A stretch of DNA of 5,616 nt from an uncultured Lachnospiraceae bacterium. Lineage in GTDB: Bacteria; Bacillota; Clostridia; Lachnospirales; Lachnospiraceae. Positions 1 through 5,564 of this stretch are shown here, piece after piece. Position 1 is the stretch's first letter; every line of letters starts with the position of its first letter. A program made the position numbers and the translations under genes. The notes beneath the pieces were generated by a model. That model was not told where the DNA came from and made no database searches. It worked only from the letters and a program-made list of their open reading frames with translations. The DNA lies in NCBI GenBank assembly GCA_948665105.1, contig CAPNGW010000174.1, positions 1 to 5,616 on the forward strand, written 5' to 3'.

Positions 1-2673
1 GACTTCACGCGCTTTCTCGCCAAAGATCGCGCGCAGCAGCCGTTCTTCCGCCGTCAGCTCTGTCTCTCCCTTGGGAGTTACCTTGCCCACCAGGATATCG
101 CCGGCGCGCACCTCCGCGCCAATGCGGATGATGCCTCTCTCATCCAAATCCTTAAGAGCGTCGTCACCTACACCCGGAACGTCTCTTGTGATTTCTTCCG
201 GTCCCAGCTTGGTGTCCCGGGCTTCCGCCTCATATTCTTCAATGTGTACGGAGGTATAGACATCCTCCTGTACCAGCCGTTCACTCAACAGCACGGCATC
301 CTCGTAGTTATAGCCCTCCCAGGTCATGAATCCGATTAAGGGATTCTTGCCCAGTGCAATTTCTCCGTTGGAGGTGGAGGGACCGTCTGCAATTACCTGT
401 CCGGCCTCTACCTTTTCACCCTTAAATACGATGGGCTTCTGGTTGTAGCAGTTGGACTGGTTGCTTCGTGTAAATTTGGTCAGCTTATATACGTCCCGGG
501 TACCATCTTCATTCTTAATGGTAATCTCATTGGAGATGGAGCGTTCTACCACACCGGACTTTTTGGCAATGACGCAGACGCCGGAATCCACAGCCGTCTT
601 TGTCTCCATACCGGTACCCACCACAGGGGCCTCCGTGGTGAGAAGGGGAACGGCCTGACGCTGCATGTTGGAGCCCATCAGCGCACGGTTGGCGTCGTCG
701 TTTTCCAGGAAAGGAATCAGGGCCGTAGCCACGGAGAACACCATTCTGGGAGACACGTCCATGTAATCAAACATGGCCTTCTCATATTCCTGGGTTTCCT
801 CCTTGTAACGGCCGGATACGGAATTTCTAACAAAATATCCGTTTTCATCCAGTTCCTCGTTGGCCTGGGCCACATGGTAATTATCCTCCTCGTCCGCCGT
901 CATGTATACAACCTCGTCGGTGACCCGGGGATTCTTGATATCTGACTTGTCAATCTTGCGGTAGGGCGCTTCCACAAAGCCGTACTCGTTGATTCTTGCG
1001 TAGGTTGCAAGAGAGTTAATCAGGCCGATGTTGGGACCTTCCGGGGTCTCAATGGGGCACATTCTTCCATAGTGGGAGTAATGTACGTCACGAACCTCAA
1101 ATCCGGCACGGTCTCTGGAAAGACCACCGGGGCCCAGTGCGGACAGACGCCGTTTGTGGGTCAGCTCACCCAGGGGGTTGTTCTGATCCATAAACTGGGA
1201 CAGCTGGGAGGAGCCGAAGAACTCCTTCACGGCTGCGGTTACCGGCTTGATATTAATCAGGCTCTGGGGAGAAATGCTCTCCAAATCCTGAGTGGTCATG
1301 CGCTCCCGCACCACCCGCTCCATTCTGGACAGACCGATGCGGTACTGATTTTGTAAAAGCTCGCCCACCGCACGAATCCGGCGGTTGCCCAAATGGTCAA
1401 TATCGTCATCATTGCCGATGCCGTACTCCAGATGCATGTTATAGTTGATGGAGGCAAGAATGTCCTCCTTGGTAATATGCTTCGGAATCAGCTCCGGAAT
1501 ATTCTTGCGGATGGCCTCCTTAATATCCTCAAGGCTCTCATTCTCATCAAGAATCTTCTGAAGGCAGGGATAATATACAAGCTCGGTGACGCCCACCTCA
1601 CGGGGAATCACATCCACAAAATTGGTGATATCCACCATCATATTGGAGAGAATCTTGATGTTGCGCTCCTCTCCCTGTACCCACACGTAGGGAACCGCCG
1701 CATTCTGGATATCCTCGGCCTGCTCTCTTGTGAGGGTTGTGCCTTTCTCTGCCAGAATCTCGCCGGTTGTGGTGTCCACCACGTCCTCAGCCAGAACATG
1801 TCCGTTTATTCTATTTTTGAACGCCAGCTTTTTATTGAATTTATACCGGCCCACCTTGGCCAAATCGTATCTTCTGGGGTCGAAAAACATGGCGGTAATG
1901 AGGCTCTCAGCACTCTCCACCGTCAAAGGCTCACCGGGGCGAATCTTCTTATATAGCTCCAGAAGACCTTCCTGATAGTTGGTGGCCACATCCTTGCCAA
2001 AGCTGGCAATAATCTTGGGCTCCTCGCCAAACAAATCGATGATTTCCTGATTGGTTCCGATGCCCAGCGCACGCACCAGCACAGTGATAGGCACTTTCCG
2101 GGTACGGTCCACCCGCACGTAAAACACGTCGTTGGAATCGGTCTCGTACTCCAGCCATGCACCACGGTTGGGGATGACTGTGGAGGAAAACAGCCGTTTT
2201 CCTACTTTATCGTGGGCAATGGCATAATATATGCCCGGAGAACGTACCAACTGGCTTACGATTACACGCTCTGCACCGTTGATTACGAAGGTTCCGGTCT
2301 CTGTCATGAGTGGCAAGTCGCCCATGAAGATTTCATGCTCGTTAATCTCATCTGCCTCTTTGTTATAAAGACGAACTCTTACCTTCAGCGGAGCTGCGTA
2401 AGTTGCATCCCGTTCCTTACATTCCGCGATGGAATATTTCACATCATCTTCGCACAATGTAAAGTCAACGAACTCAAGGCTGAGATGCCCGCTGTAGTCG
2501 GCGATGGGGGAGATGTCTGCAAATACTTCTTTGAGTCCTTCGTCCAGAAACCAGTGATAGGAATCCTTCTGAACCTCGATTAAGTTGGGCATTTCCAGAA
2601 CTTCCTTCTGTCGCGAATAGCTCATACGAACACTTTTTCCTGCTTGAATCGGACGTATTCTGTTTTTCTCCAT
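1..2673 (-). CDS. rpoB: RNA polymerase beta subunit, N-terminal 891 codons (3' end beyond window)
   Basis: Encodes the beta subunit of DNA-directed RNA polymerase, which with beta' forms the catalytic cleft that makes RNA in the cytoplasm. The frame is open from ATG at 2673-2671 (MEKNRIRPIQAGKSVRMSYS) to the window edge. The rifampicin-binding region is unmistakable at residues 485-515: FFGSSQLSQFMDQNNPLGEL, then THKRRLSALGP. Asp496, His506 and Ser511 match E. coli D516, H526 and S531, so no common rifampicin-resistance substitution is visible. The conserved acidic pair Glu791-Asp792 (GYNYEDAVLL) matches E. coli E813-D814. The window ends in GKVTPKGETELTAEERLLRA followed by IFGEKAREV. The active-site lysines and the C-terminal clamp part lie outside. 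The start is set by the conserved N-terminus and the AGAGGTG site upstream. rpoC would be expected downstream. Its own promoter and long leader, instead of an adjacent rplL, are the unusual part. Frame and family are certain. Confidence 0.98.
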   Translation of the reverse strand, partial: MEKNRIRPIQAGKSVRMSYSRQKEVLEMPNLIEVQKDSYHWFLDEGLKEVFADISPIADYSGHLSLEFVDFTLCEDDVKYSIAECKERDATYAAPLKVRVRLYNKEADEINEHEIFMGDLPLMTETGTFVINGAERVIVSQLVRSPGIYYAIAHDKVGKRLFSSTVIPNRGAWLEYETDSNDVFYVRVDRTRKVPITVLVRALGIGTNQEIIDLFGEEPKIIASFGKDVATNYQEGLLELYKKIRPGEPLTVESAESLITAMFFDPRRYDLAKVGRYKFNKKLAFKNRINGHVLAEDVVDTTTGEILAEKGTTLTREQAEDIQNAAVPYVWVQGEERNIKILSNMMVDITNFVDVIPREVGVTELVYYPCLQKILDENESLEDIKEAIRKNIPELIPKHITKEDILASINYNMHLEYGIGNDDDIDHLGNRRIRAVGELLQNQYRIGLSRMERVVRERMTTQDLESISPQSLINIKPVTAAVKEFFGSSQLSQFMDQNNPLGELTHKRRLSALGPGGLSRDRAGFEVRDVHYSHYGRMCPIETPEGPNIGLINSLATYARINEYGFVEAPYRKIDKSDIKNPRVTDEVVYMTADEEDNYHVAQANEELDENGYFVRNSVSGRYKEETQEYEKAMFDYMDVSPRMVFSVATALIPFLENDDANRALMGSNMQRQAVPLLTTEAPVVGTGMETKTAVDSGVCVIAKKSGVVERSISNEITIKNEDGTRDVYKLTKFTRSNQSNCYNQKPIVFKGEKVEAGQVIADGPSTSNGEIALGKNPLIGFMTWEGYNYEDAVLLSERLVQEDVYTSVHIEEYEAEARDTKLGPEEITRDVPGVGDDALKDLDERGIIRIGAEVRAGDILVGKVTPKGETELTAEERLLRAIFGEKAREV

Positions 2674-2681
2674 TGACGCTT

Positions 2682-2688
2682 CACCTCT
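2682..2688 (-). promoter_or_regulatory. ribosome binding site of rpoB
   Basis: The minus strand reads AGAGGTG here, 8 nt before the ATG at 2673. This purine-rich match to the 16S anti-Shine-Dalgarno supports the chosen rpoB start. Confidence 0.7.
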
Positions 2689-2709
2689 CGTTTTATATTT
2701 CACTCCTGC

Positions 2710-2733
2710 TTCCCGGACTGATGTATCCGGAAA
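2710..2733 (-). repeat. hairpin close to the rpoB ribosome binding site
   Basis: In the rpoB mRNA sense the arms TTTCCGGA and TCCGGGAA pair over 8 positions, one of them G-U, around the loop TACATCAG. The hairpin ends about 20 nt before the AGAGGTG site, so it could influence ribosome access or mRNA stability. That effect is inference only. Confidence 0.55.
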
Positions 2734-2761
2734 GATATCGAATAAGCAATATGCAGTAAGC

Positions 2762-2795
2762 GCAAAGCACGAAATAACTATATCTTGTGCTTTGC
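2762..2795 (-). repeat. 9-bp inverted repeat (hairpin) in the rpoB leader
   Basis: GCAAAGCAC at 2762-2770 is the exact reverse complement of GTGCTTTGC at 2787-2795, separated by 16 nt. It would form the strongest uninterrupted stem in the rpoB leader. No U-run follows on the minus strand (next bases GCTTACTG), so termination there is unlikely. Confidence 0.6.
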
Positions 2796-2884
2796 CGATG
2801 CGCTGGAAAAACATGCGCAAAAGCCTTGATTTTTCGCAGGTTCTTTGGAAAAAAGGCCCATGTCACCACAATAGTGCACCGTAT

Positions 2885-2914
2885 ATATTACCACAAGTAT
2901 ACCTGGGAAGTCAA
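2885..2914 (-). promoter_or_regulatory. sigma-A type promoter of rpoB with extended -10
   Basis: The minus strand shows TTGACT (2914-2909), an 18-nt spacer, and TAATAT (2890-2885) preceded by TGG, which gives an extended -10 (TGn). The 20 bp upstream of the -35 are nearly pure A/T (2915-2935), resembling an UP element, as expected for a strong housekeeping promoter. The predicted start is near 2878. This places an independent promoter directly before rpoB. Confidence 0.65.
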
Positions 2915-2932
2915 GGAAATTTTTTTTATTTA

Positions 2933-2947
2933 TTTGCGAATCGCAAA
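2933..2947. promoter_or_regulatory. 15-bp perfect palindrome TTTGCGAATCGCAAA (candidate operator)
   Basis: Two 7-bp arms, TTTGCGA and TCGCAAA, flank a single A. The site lies between two divergent promoters: about 20 bp upstream of the rpoB -35 and about 35 bp upstream of the antitoxin -35. Its TTTGC half-site recurs at 2967 and 2977. It may bind a dimeric regulator, possibly the adjacent RelB/DinJ-like antitoxin, but that link is inferred. Confidence 0.5.
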
Positions 2948-2966
2948 GATATAAACAATTTACAAG

Positions 2967-2986
2967 TTTGCTTGCATTTGCTTGCA
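2967..2986 (+). repeat. two tandem copies of TTTGCTTGCA over the antitoxin -35
   Basis: TTTGCTTGCA occurs at 2967-2976 and again at 2977-2986. The 10-bp period puts both copies on nearly the same face of the helix. The second copy overlaps the predicted -35 hexamer of the toxin-antitoxin promoter. TTGCA at 2982-2986 is also mirrored by TGCAA at 2993-2997 within the promoter spacer. This arrangement fits an operator for autorepression, which is usual for type II antitoxins. Confidence 0.55.
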
Positions 2987-3010
2987 TTTTTCTGCAATAG
3001 TAGATATAAT
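2982..3010 (+). promoter_or_regulatory. promoter of the toxin-antitoxin operon
   Basis: A perfect TATAAT (3005-3010) stands 17 bp downstream of a weak -35, TTGCAT (2982-2987). The predicted start is near 3017, leaving a very short leader before the AAAGGAG ribosome binding site at 3017-3023. If that start is right the mRNA would begin at or just before the Shine-Dalgarno, so the true start may be a few bases upstream. Confidence 0.6.
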
Positions 3011-3033
3011 AGAGATAAAGGAGTGTGGTAATT

Positions 3034-3336
3034 ATGGCAAACACAACAGCTGTCTATGCGCGCATTGATACTGATTTAAAAGAAAACGCTGAAAATATTC
3101 TTCAGCAATTAGGAATTTCTCCTTCCAGTGCGATTCAGATGCTTTACAGTCAAATCGTCCTTACAAGAGGAATGCCTCTGAAATTACAGTTGCCTTCCAG
3201 AACGCCAACCGCCATTGATGGTATAAGCCGTGCCGAACTTGACCTGGAACTTATGAAAGGCATCGAATCCTTAAAATCCGGCAGCCTCACCGCTGATGAA
3301 GTTGATGCCGAACTTATGAAGGAGTTTGGTATATGA
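3034..3336 (+). CDS. RelB/DinJ-family antitoxin of a type II toxin-antitoxin system
   Basis: A 100-residue protein beginning MANTTAVYARIDTDLKENAE. It matches the RelB/DinJ family: a short N-terminal beta strand (TTAVYARID, residues 4-12) followed by helices with the typical ILQQLGISPSSAIQMLYSQI and GMPLKLQLP stretches. These form the ribbon-helix-helix DNA-binding dimer. The charged, low-complexity C-terminal part (about residues 66-100, with AELDLELMKGIESL) is expected to wrap and neutralise the toxin. ATG 3034 is preferred over the in-frame GTG at 3025 because AAAGGAG (3017-3023) is 10 nt from the ATG but only 1 nt from the GTG. The stop overlaps the toxin start as ATGA, so the two are translationally coupled. 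The protein probably represses its own operon through the TTTGC repeats upstream (inference). Family assignment is firm; the exact subfamily is less so. Confidence 0.9.
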   Translation: MANTTAVYARIDTDLKENAENILQQLGISPSSAIQMLYSQIVLTRGMPLKLQLPSRTPTAIDGISRAELDLELMKGIESLKSGSLTADEVDAELMKEFGI

Positions 3337-3665
3337 ACGAACAGTACAAAGTCATATACTCTCCACAGGCAGCAGACGACTTAAAAGATGTTTACTCATA
3401 TATTGCATTTGAACTTTTAGTTCCCAATACCGCCAAAAATCAAGTAAACCGAATCCGAAAAGAAATCCGTTCACTTGATTTTATGCCTACAAGATTTCCT
3501 ATTGTAGAATGGGGGCCTTGGCAAAGTATGAACATGCATAAAGTACCTGTTGATAACTTTGTCGTTTTCTACCTTATTGATTCTGATAATCTTTGTGTCA
3601 CAATCATTCGTATTGTCTATAGTGGCAGAGATATCGAATCCATCGCACAATCAGATAAGATGTGA
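3333..3665 (+). CDS. RelE/ParE-family toxin of a type II toxin-antitoxin system
   Basis: A 110-residue protein starting MNEQYKVIYSPQAADDLKDV. The fold signature of the RelE/ParE superfamily is clear: an N-terminal strand (YKVIYSPQA), two helices (DDLKDVYSYIAFELL and NQVNRIRKEIRSL), then the sheet with FPIVEW, MHKVPVDNFVVFYLI and the C-terminal VTIIRIVYSGRDIE. Arg93, Tyr96 and Arg99 in the last strand are in the region that carries catalytic residues in RelE-type ribonucleases. The sequence alone does not decide between ribosome-dependent mRNA cleavage (RelE-like) and gyrase inhibition (ParE-like). ATG 3333 overlaps the antitoxin TGA by 4 nt and is preceded by AAGGAG (3319-3324), 8 nt away. 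The gene looks intact. Its stop lies 2 bp from the convergent stop at 3668, with no terminator between them. Confidence 0.88.
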   Translation: MNEQYKVIYSPQAADDLKDVYSYIAFELLVPNTAKNQVNRIRKEIRSLDFMPTRFPIVEWGPWQSMNMHKVPVDNFVVFYLIDSDNLCVTIIRIVYSGRDIESIAQSDKM

Positions 3666-3667
3666 GT

Positions 3668-4279
3668 TTATTGATTGGCTTCTTCCTCCCGCAGCTCAAA
3701 CTCAATCCATGAATCATGTATCAGAACAATGATACTTTCTCCGTATTGTTTTACGGGCGCTCCCTGAATCGCCATATTGGCCTGACCGTTTTGGTTTGGA
3801 ATATCTATTCTATCCACCGTAGATGTGACCTCTCCCAACAAGACGGCGTCCGAGACATCCTCCTTGATTTCCAGCCCAGTATAGAAATATAGGCTGTCAT
3901 TCCAGAGCAGAGACGGCGGAAGATTCCAAAGTGAAGGTTCTCTTAACAGCAGTATCCAGGAATCGTCTGTCAGAACAAAAATCTTGTCTCCCAATTGTTT
4001 CACAGGCGCTCCCTGAATCGGACGGTTAGACTGGCCATTTTTGTCTGGAAATTCTGAGCCGTCAACAGTTGATGTCACACACCCCAGCAAAGCAGCGTCT
4101 GAAAAATCCTCTTCGTACTTTATCTCATGGCTTTCGAGATAGTACAAGCTGTCATCCCAGAACAGAGCCGGAATAATATCCCAAAGCGGAGGTTCCTCTC
4201 TGTGTATAAATGCAACAGACGCCAATATACATAAACCGGCGAGAATCATGGATGCCATAATATATCTTGCCCTTTTCAA
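3668..4279 (-). CDS. exported or membrane-anchored protein with two tandem copies of an ~83-residue domain
   Basis: I cannot assign a function. From the TTG at 4279 it is 203 residues: MKRAR, then a hydrophobic segment (about 6-24, IMASMILAGLCILASVAF), then the domain twice (about 27-111 and 113-194). The copies share WxDSLYxx, EIK, SDAxLLGxVTSTVD, NGQxN, IQGAPVKQ and DSWI. The segment is an uncleaved anchor or a signal peptide with possible cleavage after SVA; Cys17 is preceded by Leu, so it is not a good lipobox. TTG is chosen because a perfect AGGAGG (4292-4287) sits 7 nt before it. An in-frame ATG at 4321 would add 14 residues, overlap the upstream gene by 22 nt and separate the Shine-Dalgarno from the start. 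The TTG lies 20 nt after the peptidase stop, so the two are probably one operon. I recall similar DSLYY...NGxAN...LIDxEW domains in exported Clostridia proteins of unknown role. Confidence 0.8.
   Translation of the reverse strand: MKRARYIMASMILAGLCILASVAFIHREEPPLWDIIPALFWDDSLYYLESHEIKYEEDFSDAALLGCVTSTVDGSEFPDKNGQSNRPIQGAPVKQLGDKIFVLTDDSWILLLREPSLWNLPPSLLWNDSLYFYTGLEIKEDVSDAVLLGEVTSTVDRIDIPNQNGQANMAIQGAPVKQYGESIIVLIHDSWIEFELREEEANQ
3698..4201 (-). repeat. in-frame intragenic tandem duplication (~250-bp unit)
   Basis: Unit 1 covers about 4201-3944 and unit 2 about 3943-3698. The stretch GGCGCTCCCTGAATCG appears on the plus strand at 3756-3771 and 4005-4020, exactly 249 bp (83 codons) apart. 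Before the EIK motif the offset is 85 codons, so unit 1 has two extra residues there. Many codons differ between the units, so the duplication is old rather than an assembly artefact. Confidence 0.85.
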
Positions 4280-4286
4280 AAAAATC

Positions 4287-4292
4287 CCTCCT
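4287..4292 (-). promoter_or_regulatory. perfect Shine-Dalgarno that decides the TTG start at 4279
   Basis: The minus strand reads AGGAGG followed by a 7-nt spacer and then TTG AAA AGG. It lies between the stop of the upstream peptidase gene (4302-4300) and the TTG, which is strong support for the TTG start. Confidence 0.75.
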
Positions 4293-4299
4293 GCCTTTC

Positions 4300-5352
4300 T
4301 TAATACATATGGCAAATCCATTTTGTATAAGTATAACCATAAGATGCAGCATATGTAAAATTAGTGGCTGAAGCGCCGGACGGTACCTGAACCATCACCG
4401 GGGAAGACTCATTGGAATCCAGAATCCTGTAAAAGTAAGAGCCATACCCGCTGTCAAATCCACTAATCACCACAGAATGTCCTCCACCCGTACGCGCAAG
4501 CCAGCAATAAATGGGCCTTCTGTTATTTTCTATTATCGACTTGACTGTCTCATAGTTTGTGCCAGAATGTCTGTGCGTATAAGACAGGGAATATTGAGAG
4601 AAAGCCCGGCTCACCCAATCACAGGTTCCCTCCGGAATCCCGCCATAGCTGCTTTTCAGATTAGAATACAAGCTAGTTGCCCTTATCCCACTTCGTCCGG
4701 TTCTTTACATGATAATTGAAGCCATTGCTGCCGCCCAGCAGAGTCCTCTTCCGTCATCCGGCGAATTAGCATTTCCCACAAGTTTAACATTGAGAGTGTA
4801 ATTAGCACTCAAAGGCTGAATCACATGTTCCGTATCAGGCAGGGATATTGGCGTAAGGGTCAGGCTTTGAACTTCATAGGTGACATCCTCCTGCAAAGCA
4901 GAAGCAGACAAATCATTTTCGTATCCTGCAATTATTTCTCTGGACGTATCTGAAATGAGCCAAAGGGATTCTTTTGAGGTTACTAACGAAAAAGGTATTT
5001 CATTAACAGCTGCCTCTGTAATCGCTGGAAATTCAGACTGCATAAAGCTGGAAACGTATTGTTCACCCACACGAGTAATTATCATTTCCCCAATACATAC
5101 TCCATCTTTAAATAAGAAAACTGCTCTGTTCTTGTCATCATTATCGTTATGTACGGGGATTGGCTGGGACATGCTAAAATCCACATTTGCGCTGTCAATA
5201 TTGCTAAATCGAATAAATCGCTGTATAGCATGGGCTGCATATTCTTCATAAGACATATCAGCAGGGTCAGAATCATACGCCAGTGACAAGCTTGGAAAAA
5301 TCATAAACATCATCGTAATAGAAAGCACAAAAGAAATCAGCCGTTTCTTCAT
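4300..5352 (-). pseudogene. secreted papain-like (C39/C70-like) cysteine peptidase interrupted by one in-frame TAA
   Basis: A 350-codon frame runs from ATG 5352 to TAA 4302-4300 and is broken only by TAA at 4707-4705 (codon 216). Residues 1-25 are a signal peptide (MKKR, hydrophobic core, SLA before Tyr26). Residues about 30-195 are probably a propeptide or accessory region. The peptidase core starts near 200 with the nucleophile motif GLCWAAAMAS (Cys205). After the stop it continues in the same frame with LYSNLKSSYGGIPEGTCDW, the histidine motif GGGHSVVISGF (His292) and LDSN (Asp312, Asn314) for the third catalytic position. Changing TAA to a Tyr codon would restore CWAAAMASIIMYRTG, typical of the family. 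The first fragment has the Cys and the second the His/Asn, so neither alone should be active. GGAGGT (5364-5359) lies 6 nt before the ATG. A TTG at 4671 behind AAGGG could allow reinitiation. A sequencing error, strain-specific mutation or readthrough remain possible. Confidence 0.82.
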
Positions 5353-5429
5353 AAATATACCTCCATGTCGTTTGTTTATAAAATTTTACTGGTTTCCTGG
5401 TTTTTACTGCTAATTCTTTTTTATATCTT

Positions 5430-5445
5430 TATAGTTGCAACTATA
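5430..5445. promoter_or_regulatory. 16-bp perfect palindrome TATAGTTGCAACTATA at the transcription start (candidate operator)
   Basis: Two 8-bp arms, TATAGTTG and CAACTATA, meet without a spacer. They cover about +1 to +16 of the peptidase operon transcript, a classic position for repression of a strong promoter. The AGTTGCA/TGCAACT word resembles binding sites of MarR-family repressors; this is recalled similarity only. No regulator gene is present in the window. Confidence 0.55.
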
Positions 5446-5450
5446 TTAAA

Positions 5451-5479
5451 ATTATATAGTATATTTTTTATAATGTCAA
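5451..5479 (-). promoter_or_regulatory. perfect consensus sigma-A promoter of the peptidase operon
   Basis: The minus strand reads TTGACA (5479-5474), exactly 17 nt of A/T-rich spacer, and TATAAT (5456-5451). The predicted start is near 5444, giving a leader of about 92 nt before the ATG at 5352. A promoter this close to consensus would be very strong if unrepressed, which fits the palindrome placed at the start site. Confidence 0.85.
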
Positions 5480-5564
5480 TATTTCAAATAATTTTTCTGT
5501 GCTTTATAGTAAATTAAAGCTTTGGGAAATTATTGTAGCTTGTAAGCTTTGGAAAAACAAGTAA
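5480..5564. other. A/T-rich spacer between the intron end and the peptidase promoter
   Basis: No gene is seen here. A 9-bp direct repeat AAGCTTTGG occurs at 5517-5525 and 5544-5552. Because AAGCTT is self-complementary, the two copies could also pair into a weak stem. I see no convincing terminator or second promoter. Confidence 0.4.

Larger units (their letters stand above)
2674..2878 (-). promoter_or_regulatory. long structured 5' leader of rpoB mRNA
   Basis: If the promoter at 2885-2914 is used, the rpoB mRNA carries about 205 untranslated nucleotides. Inverted repeats on the minus strand suggest a folded RNA. The first is GCCTT/AAGGC (2853-2857 with 2823-2827), extended by a U-run/A-run. 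The second is a small GCGC helix near 2803-2821. The third is GCAAAGCAC/GTGCTTTGC (2787-2795 with 2762-2770), 9 perfect pairs with a 16-nt loop. The fourth is TTTCCGGA/TCCGGGAA (2726-2733 with 2710-2717), 8 pairs including one G-U, with an 8-nt loop, about 20 nt before the Shine-Dalgarno. None is followed by a U-tract, so they are not intrinsic terminators. No coding potential was recognised. I do not recognise a known riboswitch or the L10(L12)4 leader. The regulatory role is inferred. Confidence 0.45.

Noticed and set aside
1135..1215. Rifampicin-resistance mutation in rpoB
   Set aside because: Residues matching E. coli Q513, D516, H526, R529 and S531 are all the usual sensitive-type residues.
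1393..1956. 187-codon plus-strand frame
   Set aside because: It lies entirely inside rpoB on the opposite strand and has no independent signal. It is a codon-usage shadow of a conserved gene.
2762..2795. 9-bp inverted repeat as a transcription attenuator of rpoB
   Set aside because: No U-tract follows the stem in the rpoB direction, and the stem is not GC-rich. It is kept only as a possible leader structure.
2778..3044. Open frame of 88 codons on the minus strand across the rpoB upstream region, and a 79-codon frame on the plus strand at 2792-3031
   Set aside because: Both cover the promoter and leader region. Their translations are low-complexity without family resemblance, and no good ribosome binding site was seen. 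Treated as chance frames.
4288..4320. Lipoprotein signal in the tandem-domain protein based on the LAGLC segment
   Set aside because: The residue before Cys is Leu instead of Gly/Ala/Ser, so the lipobox is not satisfied. A plain signal peptide or membrane anchor is more likely.
4280..4321. ATG start at 4321 for the tandem-domain protein
   Set aside because: It would overlap the peptidase C-terminus by 22 nt and put a perfect AGGAGG inside the gene at an otherwise ideal distance from TTG 4279. The 14 extra residues also displace the positively charged signal N-terminus.
4300..4671. Independent 123-residue gene with a C39-like His motif
   Set aside because: It is in the same frame as the upstream fragment and separated only by one TAA plus 11 codons. 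It is better read as the C-terminal half of the interrupted peptidase.
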